Assembly: GCA_016872715.1 (NCBI GenBank)
Contig: VGZD01000006.1
Location: forward strand, 1 to 60,564
DNA length: 60,564 nucleotides
Reading direction: 5' to 3'
Origin: Planctomycetota bacterium
GTDB lineage: Bacteria; Planctomycetota; UBA1135; GCA-002686595
Part shown: positions 32,420 through 42,664 of the stretch, one piece after another
How the letters are laid out: every line of letters starts with the position of its first letter
Position numbering within the stretch: position 1 is the first letter of the stretch
Notes under the pieces: model-generated
Told to the model about the DNA's origin: nothing
The model's database searches: none
The model's input: the letters and a program-made list of their open reading frames with translations, nothing else
Translations under genes and position numbers: made by a program

Positions 32420-33850
32420 TCAGAACGAGAGCATCGTCTGCAGGTACACGTAGTTGGTGTCGCCGTTGCCGGTGGCGTTCGGCGCGCGGTCGAGGAACTC
32501 GCCAGCGAACAGGTGAGCGACGCCGAAGTCGAGGCTGAAGCTGCCCGGCAGCACGTTCCAGCGCGCGCGCAGCTCGACGAGCTGGCCGACCTCGTCGCCG
32601 GAGTTGCCCGAGGGGTCGCGCACGTTGCCCGGTGTGTAGGTGTCCGTGCTGGACTCGAGGTACGCGATGCGGTGCGCGAACATCAAGTCGAGCGCGTCGC
32701 TGGGATTCGCGGTCACGCGCCAGCCGGGCGAGACGAGGTTGGCGCGGGCGAGGGCGCCGAAGATGCCGGTGGGGCCGAACTCCCAGCGGCGTGCGCCGAA
32801 GAGCGTGTCGAAGCGGTTGTTCTCGCCGTCGCTCGCGCTGTCGTCGCTCGCGCTGTCGTCGCCGGTGGCGAGGTCGTATTGGAACGCCAGGCGCGGCTTC
32901 CAGCTCGCGTCGAACGTGTAGCCGGCCTCGAGGTGGTGGAAGCGCGCGCGGTGGTCGAGCTCGGTGGCCGAGGTCGTGTTCGCGTGGGAGTTGCCGAACT
33001 GCCACGCGCTCTCGAGCTCGAAGTCGAACTCGCCCTTGGCTGGCTTGCGCTGGGCGCGCAGGCCGAGCGTGGTCAGATCGCGGTCGGCGGTCGCGAGACT
33101 CTCCGAGTCCTGCTCGTCGAGCTCGAGCCAGTAGAGCTCGGCCTGAACCTTGGGGAACAGCTCCGCGAGCGTGCCGTACAGGCCCCAGAACTGAACGTGG
33201 CGATTGCTCTCGTCGAGCTCGACGTCGTTGTCGAGCAGGCTCGCCTCGTCCGTCGGCAGGCGGCGCACCGGCAGCGTGTAGAACGCGCGCAGCGAGCTCT
33301 TCGAGGCGCTCTCCCACAGCAGGTTGATGCCGTCGAAGTTGTTGGTCGTGTTGCGGAAGTCGTTGCGCGCCACGAGGCGGCGGTTGCCGAGATCCATCGT
33401 GTGGCGCCCGACGATGGCCGTCGTCGTGTCGCCTTCGCGCACGATGCCCTTCCCTGCGTAGCCGGCGAAGACCTGCACGAACTCGGCCGCATTCACGGTC
33501 GTGGTGTCGAGCGCCGAGCCCGCGTCCGCCTCGTACTGGCGCGAGTCCATCAGCTCGGCGGTGGCGACGAAGCTCTCGAGCCGCACGTCGGCGCGCAGGG
33601 TGGTGCGCAGCGCGAAGAGGTGGTCGCTGTCGTCGTAGGTCTTCGGGGGATTGCTGCTGTTGGCGCGGAACTGCCCGTCGAGGTACTCGAAGCGCGTGCG
33701 CTGGGTGCCCGAGAGCGAGAGCCACTCCGGGAGGCCGAGTGCGGACTCGAGGCGCCAGGGCTCGGCCTTGGCGGGCGCGGCGCTCGACTGAGCCGCAACG
33801 AGCGGAGAGAGCGCGATGGGTGCGAGCGACAGCAGGCGGTGAAGACTCAT
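32420..33850 (-). CDS. Outer-membrane porin, alginate-export-like
   Basis: Beta-barrel protein of 476 aa with a signal peptide cleaved near ALSPLVAAQ. The body alternates hydrophobic residues across many strands and has landmarks of alginate export/porin families: WLSLSGTQRTRFEYLDG, IVGRHTMDLGNRRLVARNDFR and FDGINLLW. The C-terminus ends in TNYVYLQTMLSF, a typical barrel-closing strand with terminal Phe for the BAM machinery. A short duplicated acidic run (DDSASDDSASDGE) sits in a predicted loop. A second porin with similar C-terminal strands begins at the other end of the window. Confidence 0.8.
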   Translation of the reverse strand: MSLHRLLSLAPIALSPLVAAQSSAAPAKAEPWRLESALGLPEWLSLSGTQRTRFEYLDGQFRANSSNPPKTYDDSDHLFALRTTLRADVRLESFVATAELMDSRQYEADAGSALDTTTVNAAEFVQVFAGYAGKGIVREGDTTTAIVGRHTMDLGNRRLVARNDFRNTTNNFDGINLLWESASKSSLRAFYTLPVRRLPTDEASLLDNDVELDESNRHVQFWGLYGTLAELFPKVQAELYWLELDEQDSESLATADRDLTTLGLRAQRKPAKGEFDFELESAWQFGNSHANTTSATELDHRARFHHLEAGYTFDASWKPRLAFQYDLATGDDSASDDSASDGENNRFDTLFGARRWEFGPTGIFGALARANLVSPGWRVTANPSDALDLMFAHRIAYLESSTDTYTPGNVRDPSGNSGDEVGQLVELRARWNVLPGSFSLDFGVAHLFAGEFLDRAPNATGNGDTNYVYLQTMLSF

Positions 33851-34542
33851 GGTCGGTCGAGCGTCGGGGGGGGCGAGCGTGGGGCGGCGGGGCGAACCTA
33901 GCAGGTTGCGCGTGCTGCACAGCAAGCGCCGTTCCGAGCGCTGCGCGCGCCGCCGCGCGGTGGTTGCGAGTCGCACGCCGTTACGCGTTCGTAGCTCACG
34001 GAACGGAGAGACTGACTCGGCGCATCCGCGCTGCTCCGCACTTGTTCGCGTGGCCGCGCTCGACGCGCAGGCGAGCGCGCGCGACACGTCGCAGAGTTGA
34101 GTAGTGCTGAGCAGCGGCGCGCAGCGCCGATTTTGGGCCCGCGCGCCAAGCCGCTGCCGCGGCGTTCGCGGGAAGAGCGGGCCACCGCGGACGACCACCC
34201 GTGGTTCAAGTCTGACGTGATCTGGACGTTTCTCGGGCAGTGCCGGTGCGCACAAAATCGCCCATGAAATCGGCTATGGACGCCACGCGTGCCATCGCTA
34301 CGCCAACACAAGCCGCCAGCAGACGCTTTTTGTGCCGATTTATCCCATGTCGCCCACCTACGCGCACAGCCCGCGGCAGGTACGCACGTCTTCGAAGCTC
34401 CGATTTGTCTCAAGCCTGAAACACAGGGCTCCGAAAGGCGCACGGTGCGATCGAGCGCGTGTCCCCGCTGGCCGGGGAACGCGGCCGCTCGCTCTCCCCA
34501 CTACTCCCCATCGCTCAGCGCCCCAAGCAACCCCACTCGACC
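33851..34542. other. 692-base region without a recognisable gene
   Basis: Lies between the porin (minus) and the chemoreceptor (plus) and presumably holds both promoters. Open frames here show no protein-like pattern. Direct repeats AAAATCGCCCATG and AAATCGGCTATG (about 34253-34278) are followed by GCCGATTT at 34334-34341, which recalls a sigma-28 -10 box but lacks its -35. The stretch 34200-34420 is less GC-rich than its surroundings. No riboswitch or RNA gene was recognised. Confidence 0.4.
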
Positions 34543-36318
34543 ATGCCGAACCCGATCGACGTCGCACCTTCCCTCGCTACCACGGCCCGTCAGGAAACCG
34601 CCGCAGCCGACAACGCGCGCATGCGCGCGATGATCGAGAACGCGCCGGTCAACATCATGTGCGCCGACCGCGACTTCAAGATCACCTACGTGAATCCCAA
34701 GTCGCTCGAGACGCTGCGCTCGATCCGCCATCTGCTTCCGATCGCGCCCGAGGACGTCCTCGGCCAGTCGATCGACATCTTCCACAAGAACCCCTCGCAC
34801 CAGCGCAAGCTGCTCTCCAACCCCGCCAATCTCCCACACCGCGCGACGATCCAGCTCGGTGCGGAGTCGCTCGCCCTGCTCGTGACGGCGATGCGCGACG
34901 ACTCCGGCACACTCGTCGGCACGATGGTCACGTGGGAAGTGATCACGGAGAAGCTCCGCAAGGAGGCGGACATCGCGCGCACGACTTCGATGATCGAGAA
35001 CATGCCGATCAACGTCATGTGCGCCGACCTCGACTTCAAGATCACGTACGCCAACCCCAAGTCGTTCGAGACGCTGAAGTCCATCGAGCACCTCTTGCCG
35101 ATCAAGGCGCGCGATCTCGTCGGGCAGTCGATCGACATCTTCCACAAGAATCCCAGTCATCAGCGGCGCCTGCTCGGCGACAAGCGCAACCTGCCGCACT
35201 CCGCCCAGATCCAACTCGGCACCGAGACGCTCGCGCTCAACGTCTCCGCGATGCTCGGCGGCAAGGGTGAGTACATCGGCGCGATGGTGACCTGGGAAGT
35301 GATCACGGAGAAGCTCGCCAACGAGCGCAAGGTGCGTGAAGCGACGGAGCGCGAGCGGGCGCAGGCCGAGGAGTTGCGCAACAAGGTCGACGCGATGCTC
35401 AAGACCGTCAACGCCGCCGCCTCGGGCGACCTGACCCAGAAGGTCACGGTCACGGGCGACGATGCGATCGGCCAGATGGGCAGCGGTCTCGCGCGTCTGG
35501 TGTCGGAGCTGCGCGGTTCGATCTCGCAGATCGCCGACGTGTCGAACGCGCTCTCGAGCGCGGCCGAGGAGCTCACATCGGTGTCGAGCCAGATGGGCGC
35601 CAACGCCGAGGAAACGGCGGTGCAGTCGAAGGTCGTCACCGAGGCGTCGACGCGCGTGAGCCACAACACGCAGGTCGTCGCCGCGGGCACCGAGGAGATG
35701 ACGGCCAGCATCAAGGAAATCGCGACGTCCGCCGAACGCGCCTCGCGCGTGGCGAGCGAAGCCGTCGATGTCGCCCAGACGACGAACACGACGGTCTCGA
35801 AGCTCGGCACGTCGTCCGCGGAGATCGGTCAGGTCATCAAGGTGATCACCGGCATCGCACAGCAGACGAACTTGCTCGCGCTCAACGCGACGATCGAGGC
35901 GGCGCGCGCAGGCGAGGCCGGTCGCGGATTCGCGGTGGTCGCGCACGAGGTCAAGGAGCTCGCCAAGGAGACCGCGAAGGCGACCGAGGACATCGGCCGC
36001 CGCATCGAGGCGATTCAGGGCGACACGCGCAACGCCGTGGACGCGATCGGTCGCATCGACAAGATCATCCACGACATCCACCAGACGCAGACGACCATCG
36101 CCGGCGCCGTGCAGGAACAGAGCGCGACGACGCAGGAAATGGCGCGCAACGTGGCGGAGACCGCGCGCGGCGCCAATGAGATCGTGACCAACATCGGCGC
36201 GGTCTCGACCGCGGCGGCGAGCACCGCGACGGGCGCGAGCGATGCTCAGCGCGCGGCCACCGAGCTCGCCCGCATGGCGGCTGGCCTCCACGAGCTGGTC
36301 GGCAAGTTCAAGATCTGA
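34543..36318 (+). CDS. Soluble methyl-accepting chemotaxis protein with duplicated PAS domain
   Basis: Cytosolic chemoreceptor of 591 aa without any transmembrane segment. Two PAS domains lie at about 28-140 and 148-260 and are near copies ([20 protein letters not shown] and [20 protein letters not shown]). A HAMP-like segment follows ([19 protein letters not shown]), then a long coiled-coil signalling domain with the hairpin tip [20 protein letters not shown] and adaptation-helix Glu/Gln residues. It should signal through CheA/CheW, encoded elsewhere. PAS ligand is unknown; heme or flavin is possible. ATG at 34543, since upstream codons are unlike protein. A perfect 11 bp hairpin follows the stop. 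Confidence 0.93.
   Translation: MPNPIDVAPSLATTARQETAAADNARMRAMIENAPVNIMCADRDFKITYVNPKSLETLRSIRHLLPIAPEDVLGQSIDIFHKNPSHQRKLLSNPANLPHRATIQLGAESLALLVTAMRDDSGTLVGTMVTWEVITEKLRKEADIARTTSMIENMPINVMCADLDFKITYANPKSFETLKSIEHLLPIKARDLVGQSIDIFHKNPSHQRRLLGDKRNLPHSAQIQLGTETLALNVSAMLGGKGEYIGAMVTWEVITEKLANERKVREATERERAQAEELRNKVDAMLKTVNAAASGDLTQKVTVTGDDAIGQMGSGLARLVSELRGSISQIADVSNALSSAAEELTSVSSQMGANAEETAVQSKVVTEASTRVSHNTQVVAAGTEEMTASIKEIATSAERASRVASEAVDVAQTTNTTVSKLGTSSAEIGQVIKVITGIAQQTNLLALNATIEAARAGEAGRGFAVVAHEVKELAKETAKATEDIGRRIEAIQGDTRNAVDAIGRIDKIIHDIHQTQTTIAGAVQEQSATTQEMARNVAETARGANEIVTNIGAVSTAAASTATGASDAQRAATELARMAAGLHELVGKFKI
34603..35322 (+). repeat. 360 bp tandem duplication encoding two PAS domains
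   Basis: Matching anchors lie exactly 360 bases apart: the ATGATCGAGAAC segment at 34630 and 34990, and GTGATCACGGAGAAGCT near 34940 and 35300. No net insertion or deletion occurs between copies, so the protein gained exactly 120 residues. Boundaries of the unit are approximate. Confidence 0.85.
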
Positions 36319-36353
36319 GGCCGGTGGGGCGCGAGAGCGCCGGCTTCAGCACC

Positions 36354-36379
36354 GCCGCGCGGACGCGAGTCCGCGCGGC
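36354..36379 (+). terminator. Hairpin after chemoreceptor gene
   Basis: GCCGCGCGGAC (36354-36364) pairs perfectly with GTCCGCGCGGC (36369-36379), with a GCGA tetraloop of the stable GNRA class. It starts 35 bases after the stop. Some T/C-rich sequence (CCCTCTCTC) follows. Good terminator candidate. Confidence 0.6.
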
Positions 36380-36542
36380 GCCCTCTCTCACCGCGGCGAG
36401 CGGCGCACCTGCGAGCGCCGACCGTCAGGACCGTCCCGCGCGAGATCTCGGCCTTCGACCCCAGCCGAAGCGCCGAGCCTCGCGCGGGACTCTCCAGCGG
36501 CCCTTCGCATCCCAAGTCCGCCGTCGCACATCGGAGCCCACC

Positions 36543-36926
36543 ATGCGCGCCCTGCACCTGCTGCTCGGAAGCGTCGCGCTCGTCCTCGCCGTCCTCGGCG
36601 TCCTGCTGCCGCTCGTGCCCGCCACGCCGTTCGCGTTGCTCGCGAGCTGGAGCTTTGCACGCAGCTCGCCGCGGCTGGGAGCCTCGATCCAACGTCTGCC
36701 GTGCATCGGCCCCGTGCTCGCGGACTGGAACCTCCACCACGGCATTCGCCGTCGCACTCGACGCGTGGCGTGGTTGGGACTCGCGCTGGGCGTGACCATC
36801 AGCCTCGTCTGCGGGGACTTCGCGCCCATGCAGGTCGTGGCGGTTTGTGGCGGGGCGGCGCTCGGTGCGCTCATCGTCGCGCGGCTGCCGCTGCTCGAGG
36901 CGGCGCACGGTTCACCGGCCTGCTAG
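36543..36926 (+). CDS. DUF454 (YbaN-like) membrane protein
   Basis: A 127 aa inner-membrane protein. The family signature is clear: GSVALVLAVLGVLLPLVPATPF, LLASWSFARSSPRL and ADWNLHHGIRRRTR. Two to three hydrophobic helices (about 5-32, 75-92 and 97-113). Function of YbaN proteins is unknown. ATG at 36543, 224 bases after the chemoreceptor and behind its terminator. Confidence 0.88.
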   Translation: MRALHLLLGSVALVLAVLGVLLPLVPATPFALLASWSFARSSPRLGASIQRLPCIGPVLADWNLHHGIRRRTRRVAWLGLALGVTISLVCGDFAPMQVVAVCGGAALGALIVARLPLLEAAHGSPAC

Positions 36927-37013
36927 AGCGGGCGGCAGGCCGCTCGAACCCGCCGCGGGCTCTCTCGAGCCTCGCGCGAGCGACTGCGCGCCGCGCGCTC
37001 GAACCGCGCCGCC

Positions 37014-38690
<1,677 letters not shown>

Positions 38691-38793
38691 GCGTGGACTC
38701 CTCCGCGCGCAGCATGGCACAGCGAGCGCCCGCGCGGAATTCGCGGAACTCAAGGACGGAAACGCGGTTCGAGCGCAGTACAACACCAGCGCC

Positions 38794-41103
38794 ATGACGA
38801 TCCTCGCCGTCACACTCGCGGTCCTCGTCCAAGCCCCGCCTCCGCCGCCGCTCGCGCAAGACGATCGCGCGAGCGAGAAGCGCGGCGTCCTGCGCCAGAG
38901 CGACGCGATGTCGCCGGGTTACACGCTCTTCGCGCCGCTGCGCTCGAAGTCGACCTACCTCGTCGACGCGAGTGGAACCGCCGTGCGCGAGTGGAAGAGC
39001 GACGCGCCTCCGGGCCAGTCGGTGTACCTGCTTCCCAACGGTCACCTGCTGCGCTGCGAGCGCGTCGACAGCGAGGTGTTCTCCGGCGGCGGGCAGGGTG
39101 GCCGCGTGCGTGAGTACGACTGGGACGGCGCGCTCGTGTGGGAGTACGTCTGCGCGGACGCCATGAAGCTGCACCACCACGACATCGAGCCGCTGCCCAA
39201 CGGCAACCTGCTCGTGATCGCGTGGGAGCTCAAGACGCAGGCCGAGTGTCTCGCCGCGGGGCGCAGCGCGCAGCTCTTGCACGCCAAGGAACTGTGGCCC
39301 GACATGGTGCTCGAGATCGAGCCCGTGCGTCCGAGCGGTGGCAAGGTCGTGTGGGAGTGGCACGCGTGGGATCACCTCGTGCAAGACCGCGACGAGAAGC
39401 TGCCCTGCTTCGGCGGCGTGGCCGCGAGTCCGCGGCGCATCGACGTCAACATCTCGACGCTCGCGCCAGAGCCGACGCAGGAGGAGCGCGAGGAACAGGA
39501 GAAACTGCGCTCGCTCGGCTACGTTGGCGATGACGCGCCGCGCGGCGACGATCGCGGCGGCCCTCCGGGGCGCGGCGCGGACTGGCTGCACTGCAACTCG
39601 ATCGACTACTCGCCGGAGCTCGACATGATCGTGCTCAGCTCGCGCGAGCTCTCGGAGTTGTGGTTCATCGACCACTCGACGACCACGGAGCAAGCGCGCG
39701 GTTCGAGCGGCGGACGCTGGGGCCGCGGCGGCGACCTGCTCTTCCGCTGGGGCAATCCGCGTTGGAGCAAGGCGCAGGGCGAGCGCTCGCTCTTCGGCCA
39801 GCACGACGCGCAGTGGATTCCCGCGGGATTGCCTGGCGCGGGGAACATCCTCGTGTTCAACAACGGCGAGCGCGACGAGCGCGAGTGGTCGAGCGCCGAC
39901 GAGCTCTCGATGTCGTTCACGGCCGACACGCTGAACGACGCGTTCGCCGCGGAGGGTGGCGTGAAGGTCGAGCTCGTCTCGACGCGCCGCTCGCCGGACT
40001 TCTGCGGCCACATCTCCGGCGCGCAGCGTCTGCCCAACGGCAACACGCTGCTCTGTGCGGGCGAGACGGCGCGCGTGATCGAATTCACGCCGCAGGGCGA
40101 AGTCGCTTGGGAGTTCCTGAGCCCCTACGTCGGCACGGAAGCACCCGGTGGTCCGGGTGGCCGTCGCGGTCCTCCGGGCGGGCTGCCGCCGGATGGAGAC
40201 CGTCGCGGGCCGCCGGGCGGAGATCGCCGCGGCCCTCCGGGTGGCGGACGAAGTGGCCCTCCGGGTGGTGGACGAAGCGGCCCTCCGGGCGGGGGAGGGG
40301 GCCCGGGCGGCGGCGGTCCCGGCGACGCCCGCGCGATTTTCCGCGCGACGCGCATCGCGCCCGACTTCCCCGGCGTCGCCGCGCTCGCGAAGCCCGCGGA
40401 CGTGAGCGAGCCCGCGAAGCAAGTCGAGACGGCTCCGCCGCCTGCGCCCAAGCAGCTTCCGAGCAGCGGGCGCGTGCTCTTCGACGGCGAGAAGCCCGCG
40501 CCGAAGCCGCTCGCGATCGACGCCGCGAAGTCCGACGGCTGCGGCAGCGTCGACACGCAGGACCAGAGCCTGCTCGTGGGCGCGAACGGCGGCATCGCGA
40601 ACGTGGTGGTCACGGTGGAGCTCGCGGGTGCGGCCGTGAAGGCGTTCCCCAAGCCTGTGGTGCTCGATCAGAAGACCTGTCGCTTCGAGCCGCACGTCGC
40701 GATCGTCCCCGTGGGCACGACGGTCGAGTACCGCAACTCCGACGCGATCTCGCACAACGTCCACAGCTATCCCTCGAAGAACGAGGGGCTCAACAAGATG
40801 GTCGGCGCGGGCGGGTTCGAGTCGCAGACGCTCGACAAGGAAGATCGCATCGAGATCAAGTGCGACATCCACCCGTGGATGAACTCGTGGCTGATCGTCG
40901 CCAACACGAATCACTTCGCTCTGACGGATGCCGAGGGGGCCTTCACGCTCTCAGGCTTGCCGCCCGGCGCGCACACGGCGCGCCTGTGGCACGAGAAGCT
41001 CGGCAAGGCCGAGGCGACGATCGTGGTCGACGAGGCGGGCAACGTCACTCCCGTCGAAGTGAAGCTCGGCGCCGAGAAGAAGGGCGGCCGCGGCAAGCGC
41101 TGA
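38794..41103 (+). CDS. Arylsulfotransferase-like beta-propeller fused to a cupredoxin-type domain
   Basis: Exported protein of 769 aa. After a signal peptide, residues about 40-450 resemble ASST-type arylsulfotransferase propellers: SPGYTLFAPLRSKSTYLVD, SVYLLPNGHLL, LHHHDIEPLPNGNLLVI, LHCNSIDYSPELD and GQHDAQWIP, with repeated His for sulfate transfer. A low-complexity Gly/Pro/Arg segment (about 450-510, RRGPPGG units) follows. The C-terminal ~220 residues contain a cupredoxin-like domain with candidate type-1 copper ligands His (SHNVHS), Cys and His (KCDIHPWM) and Met, then an Ig-like carboxypeptidase-regulatory domain (AEGAFTLSGLPPGAHTARLW). This joins transferase and redox modules in one periplasmic or surface protein. 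ATG at 38794. Confidence 0.75.
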   Translation: MTILAVTLAVLVQAPPPPPLAQDDRASEKRGVLRQSDAMSPGYTLFAPLRSKSTYLVDASGTAVREWKSDAPPGQSVYLLPNGHLLRCERVDSEVFSGGGQGGRVREYDWDGALVWEYVCADAMKLHHHDIEPLPNGNLLVIAWELKTQAECLAAGRSAQLLHAKELWPDMVLEIEPVRPSGGKVVWEWHAWDHLVQDRDEKLPCFGGVAASPRRIDVNISTLAPEPTQEEREEQEKLRSLGYVGDDAPRGDDRGGPPGRGADWLHCNSIDYSPELDMIVLSSRELSELWFIDHSTTTEQARGSSGGRWGRGGDLLFRWGNPRWSKAQGERSLFGQHDAQWIPAGLPGAGNILVFNNGERDEREWSSADELSMSFTADTLNDAFAAEGGVKVELVSTRRSPDFCGHISGAQRLPNGNTLLCAGETARVIEFTPQGEVAWEFLSPYVGTEAPGGPGGRRGPPGGLPPDGDRRGPPGGDRRGPPGGGRSGPPGGGRSGPPGGGGGPGGGGPGDARAIFRATRIAPDFPGVAALAKPADVSEPAKQVETAPPPAPKQLPSSGRVLFDGEKPAPKPLAIDAAKSDGCGSVDTQDQSLLVGANGGIANVVVTVELAGAAVKAFPKPVVLDQKTCRFEPHVAIVPVGTTVEYRNSDAISHNVHSYPSKNEGLNKMVGAGGFESQTLDKEDRIEIKCDIHPWMNSWLIVANTNHFALTDAEGAFTLSGLPPGAHTARLWHEKLGKAEATIVVDEAGNVTPVEVKLGAEKKGGRGKR
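40144..40320 (+). repeat. Gly/Pro-rich tandem repeat inside the sulfotransferase-like gene
   Basis: Imperfect in-frame repeats encode GGPGG and RGPPGG blocks. The cleanest are 24-base units of the GGACGAAGTGGCCCTCCGGG type, two in a row around 40246-40293. They form a flexible linker between the propeller and cupredoxin parts. Confidence 0.75.
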
Positions 41104-41168
41104 TCCGCCGCTGGATCTCGTGCACGAGGCGCGTGCGCTCCGATGCGAGCGCTCGCGCCGCGTGTGCA

Positions 41169-42569
41169 TCAGACGAGCGAGGGAGCGTTGGCGGGCGTCG
41201 AGCGCAGCGTCGCGGCGAGAGCGGAGAGGCCGCGCTCGAGTTCCGCGCGCGTGCGCGGCGTCGAGAGACACACGCGCACCGCAGGCGGCACGTTGCCGCG
41301 GCCGACGACGAACGCTTCCGCGCTCGAGACCGCCGCGCCCGCGAGCTGTGCGCGCGCGACGAACTCGTTGGCGCTCCACGGCTCGGGCAGCTCCAGCCAC
41401 AGGTGGCAGCCGTCGCGTCCCGACGGCGTGCGAATGTCGCCGAGGATGCGCTGCGCGAGCTCCTGTCGTGCGCGCGCTTCGCCGCGCTTCTCTGCCGCGA
41501 CGCGGCGCGCGACACCGGACTCGATCCAGCGCGTCGCGAGCTCGGTGACGAGCGGCGCCGCGGTCCAACCGATGGCCGTCACGGCGCCGATCGCGCGCTC
41601 GAGCACGTCATCGGAGCCCACCGGCGGCAGCAGGTAGCCGACGCGCAGGCCCGACGAGACGCTCTTCGACAGGCTGGTGAAGTGGTAGGTGCGCTCGGGC
41701 GCGAGGCTCGCGAGCGTCGGCGTGCCCGAGTCATCGACGAACCCGTACGTGTCGTCCTCGACGAGCGCGACGTCGTGGCGCCGCGCGATGGCGACGAGCT
41801 CCTCGCGGCGCGCGCGCGACAGCGTGACCGCGGTCGGGTTCTGCGACGTCGGCTGCACGTACAGCGCGCGCACTTCCTTGCCGACGCACGCGGCCTCGAA
41901 CGCGGCGGGCACGATGCCTTGATGGTCGAGCTCGACCGGCTGCAGGCGCTGACCCAAGAGTCGCGCGAGCGGCTTGAGTCCGGTGTACGTGAGCGCTTCG
42001 GCGAGGATCACGTCGCCGGGCTGGCCGCAGGTGGCGAGCGCGACGGCGAGCGCGTGCTGGGCGCCGCCCGTGATGAGGATGCGCTCCCTCGCGCAATCGA
42101 CACCGCGCTCGGCGAGCCAGCGCGCACCGGCCGCGCGGTGGGCGGGCAGACCCTGCAGGTGGTAGCCGGTGAACAGGCCGTCGAGGTCGGCGCGCGCCGC
42201 GAGCTCGGCCAAGGCCTCGGAGCGCTCGGCGCTGCTCGGACCGCCCGCGGGCAGGTTGAAGGCGAGGTCGACGAGCCCCTCGGGGATCGACTCGGGCGGC
42301 GGAGTCGTCAGGCGACCGCGCGCGGCGGGGTGGCGCACGAAACTGCCGCGGCCGACCTCGCCATCGATCAAGCCGCGGCGCGCCGCCTCGGCGTAGGCCC
42401 GCGTGATCGTGCCGACGTTGCACGCGAGCCGTCGGGCGAGGGCGCGGTGGGTGGGTAGACGGGTCCCGGGAGCGAGCCGACCCTCCTGAATGTCACGGTA
42501 GAGCGCCGACGCGATGGTGACGTAGATGGGCTCGTCGCCCTGTTCGATGTGCGGATGCCAGCTTGTCAT
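41169..42569 (-). CDS. MocR/PdxR-type GntR regulator with aminotransferase domain
   Basis: Protein of 466 aa with a GntR winged helix (about 1-80: PIYVTIASALYRDIQEGRLAPGTRLPTHRALA, with ARRLACNVGTITRAYAEAARRGL) and a fold-type I PLP aminotransferase domain. The PLP lysine is in SLSKSVSSGLRVGY, and VEDDTYGFV and SQNPT are cofactor contacts. MocR regulators sense PLP or amino compounds through this domain and rarely catalyse transamination. The ATG at 42569 (MTSWHPHIEQGDEP) is used. Nested inverted repeats directly upstream may be its own operator. Target genes are unknown; the flanking S9 peptidase runs in the same direction upstream. Confidence 0.9.
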   Translation of the reverse strand: MTSWHPHIEQGDEPIYVTIASALYRDIQEGRLAPGTRLPTHRALARRLACNVGTITRAYAEAARRGLIDGEVGRGSFVRHPAARGRLTTPPPESIPEGLVDLAFNLPAGGPSSAERSEALAELAARADLDGLFTGYHLQGLPAHRAAGARWLAERGVDCARERILITGGAQHALAVALATCGQPGDVILAEALTYTGLKPLARLLGQRLQPVELDHQGIVPAAFEAACVGKEVRALYVQPTSQNPTAVTLSRARREELVAIARRHDVALVEDDTYGFVDDSGTPTLASLAPERTYHFTSLSKSVSSGLRVGYLLPPVGSDDVLERAIGAVTAIGWTAAPLVTELATRWIESGVARRVAAEKRGEARARQELAQRILGDIRTPSGRDGCHLWLELPEPWSANEFVARAQLAGAAVSSAEAFVVGRGNVPPAVRVCLSTPRTRAELERGLSALAATLRSTPANAPSLV

Positions 42570-42574
42570 TGGAA

Positions 42575-42619
42575 TGTCTCGCTTTTGGATCGTGACATCC
42601 GGCACGATAGAACGAGACA
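42575..42619. promoter_or_regulatory. Nested inverted repeats upstream of MocR gene
   Basis: TGTCTCG (42575-42581) and CGAGACA (42613-42619) enclose ATCGTG (42589-42594) and CACGAT (42603-42608). Both pairs are perfect. The block starts 6 bases upstream of the MocR start codon, a good place for autoregulation. Operator function is inferred. Confidence 0.45.
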
Positions 42620-42664
42620 ATCCGCGCCGTCCATACGACATTGGCCGAAAATCGGCCGCCTCGC

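Noticed and set aside
34334-34341. GCCGATTT as a sigma-28 -10 box for the chemoreceptor
   Set aside because: No TAAA-type -35 at the right distance; a single box in a 692-base region is likely chance.
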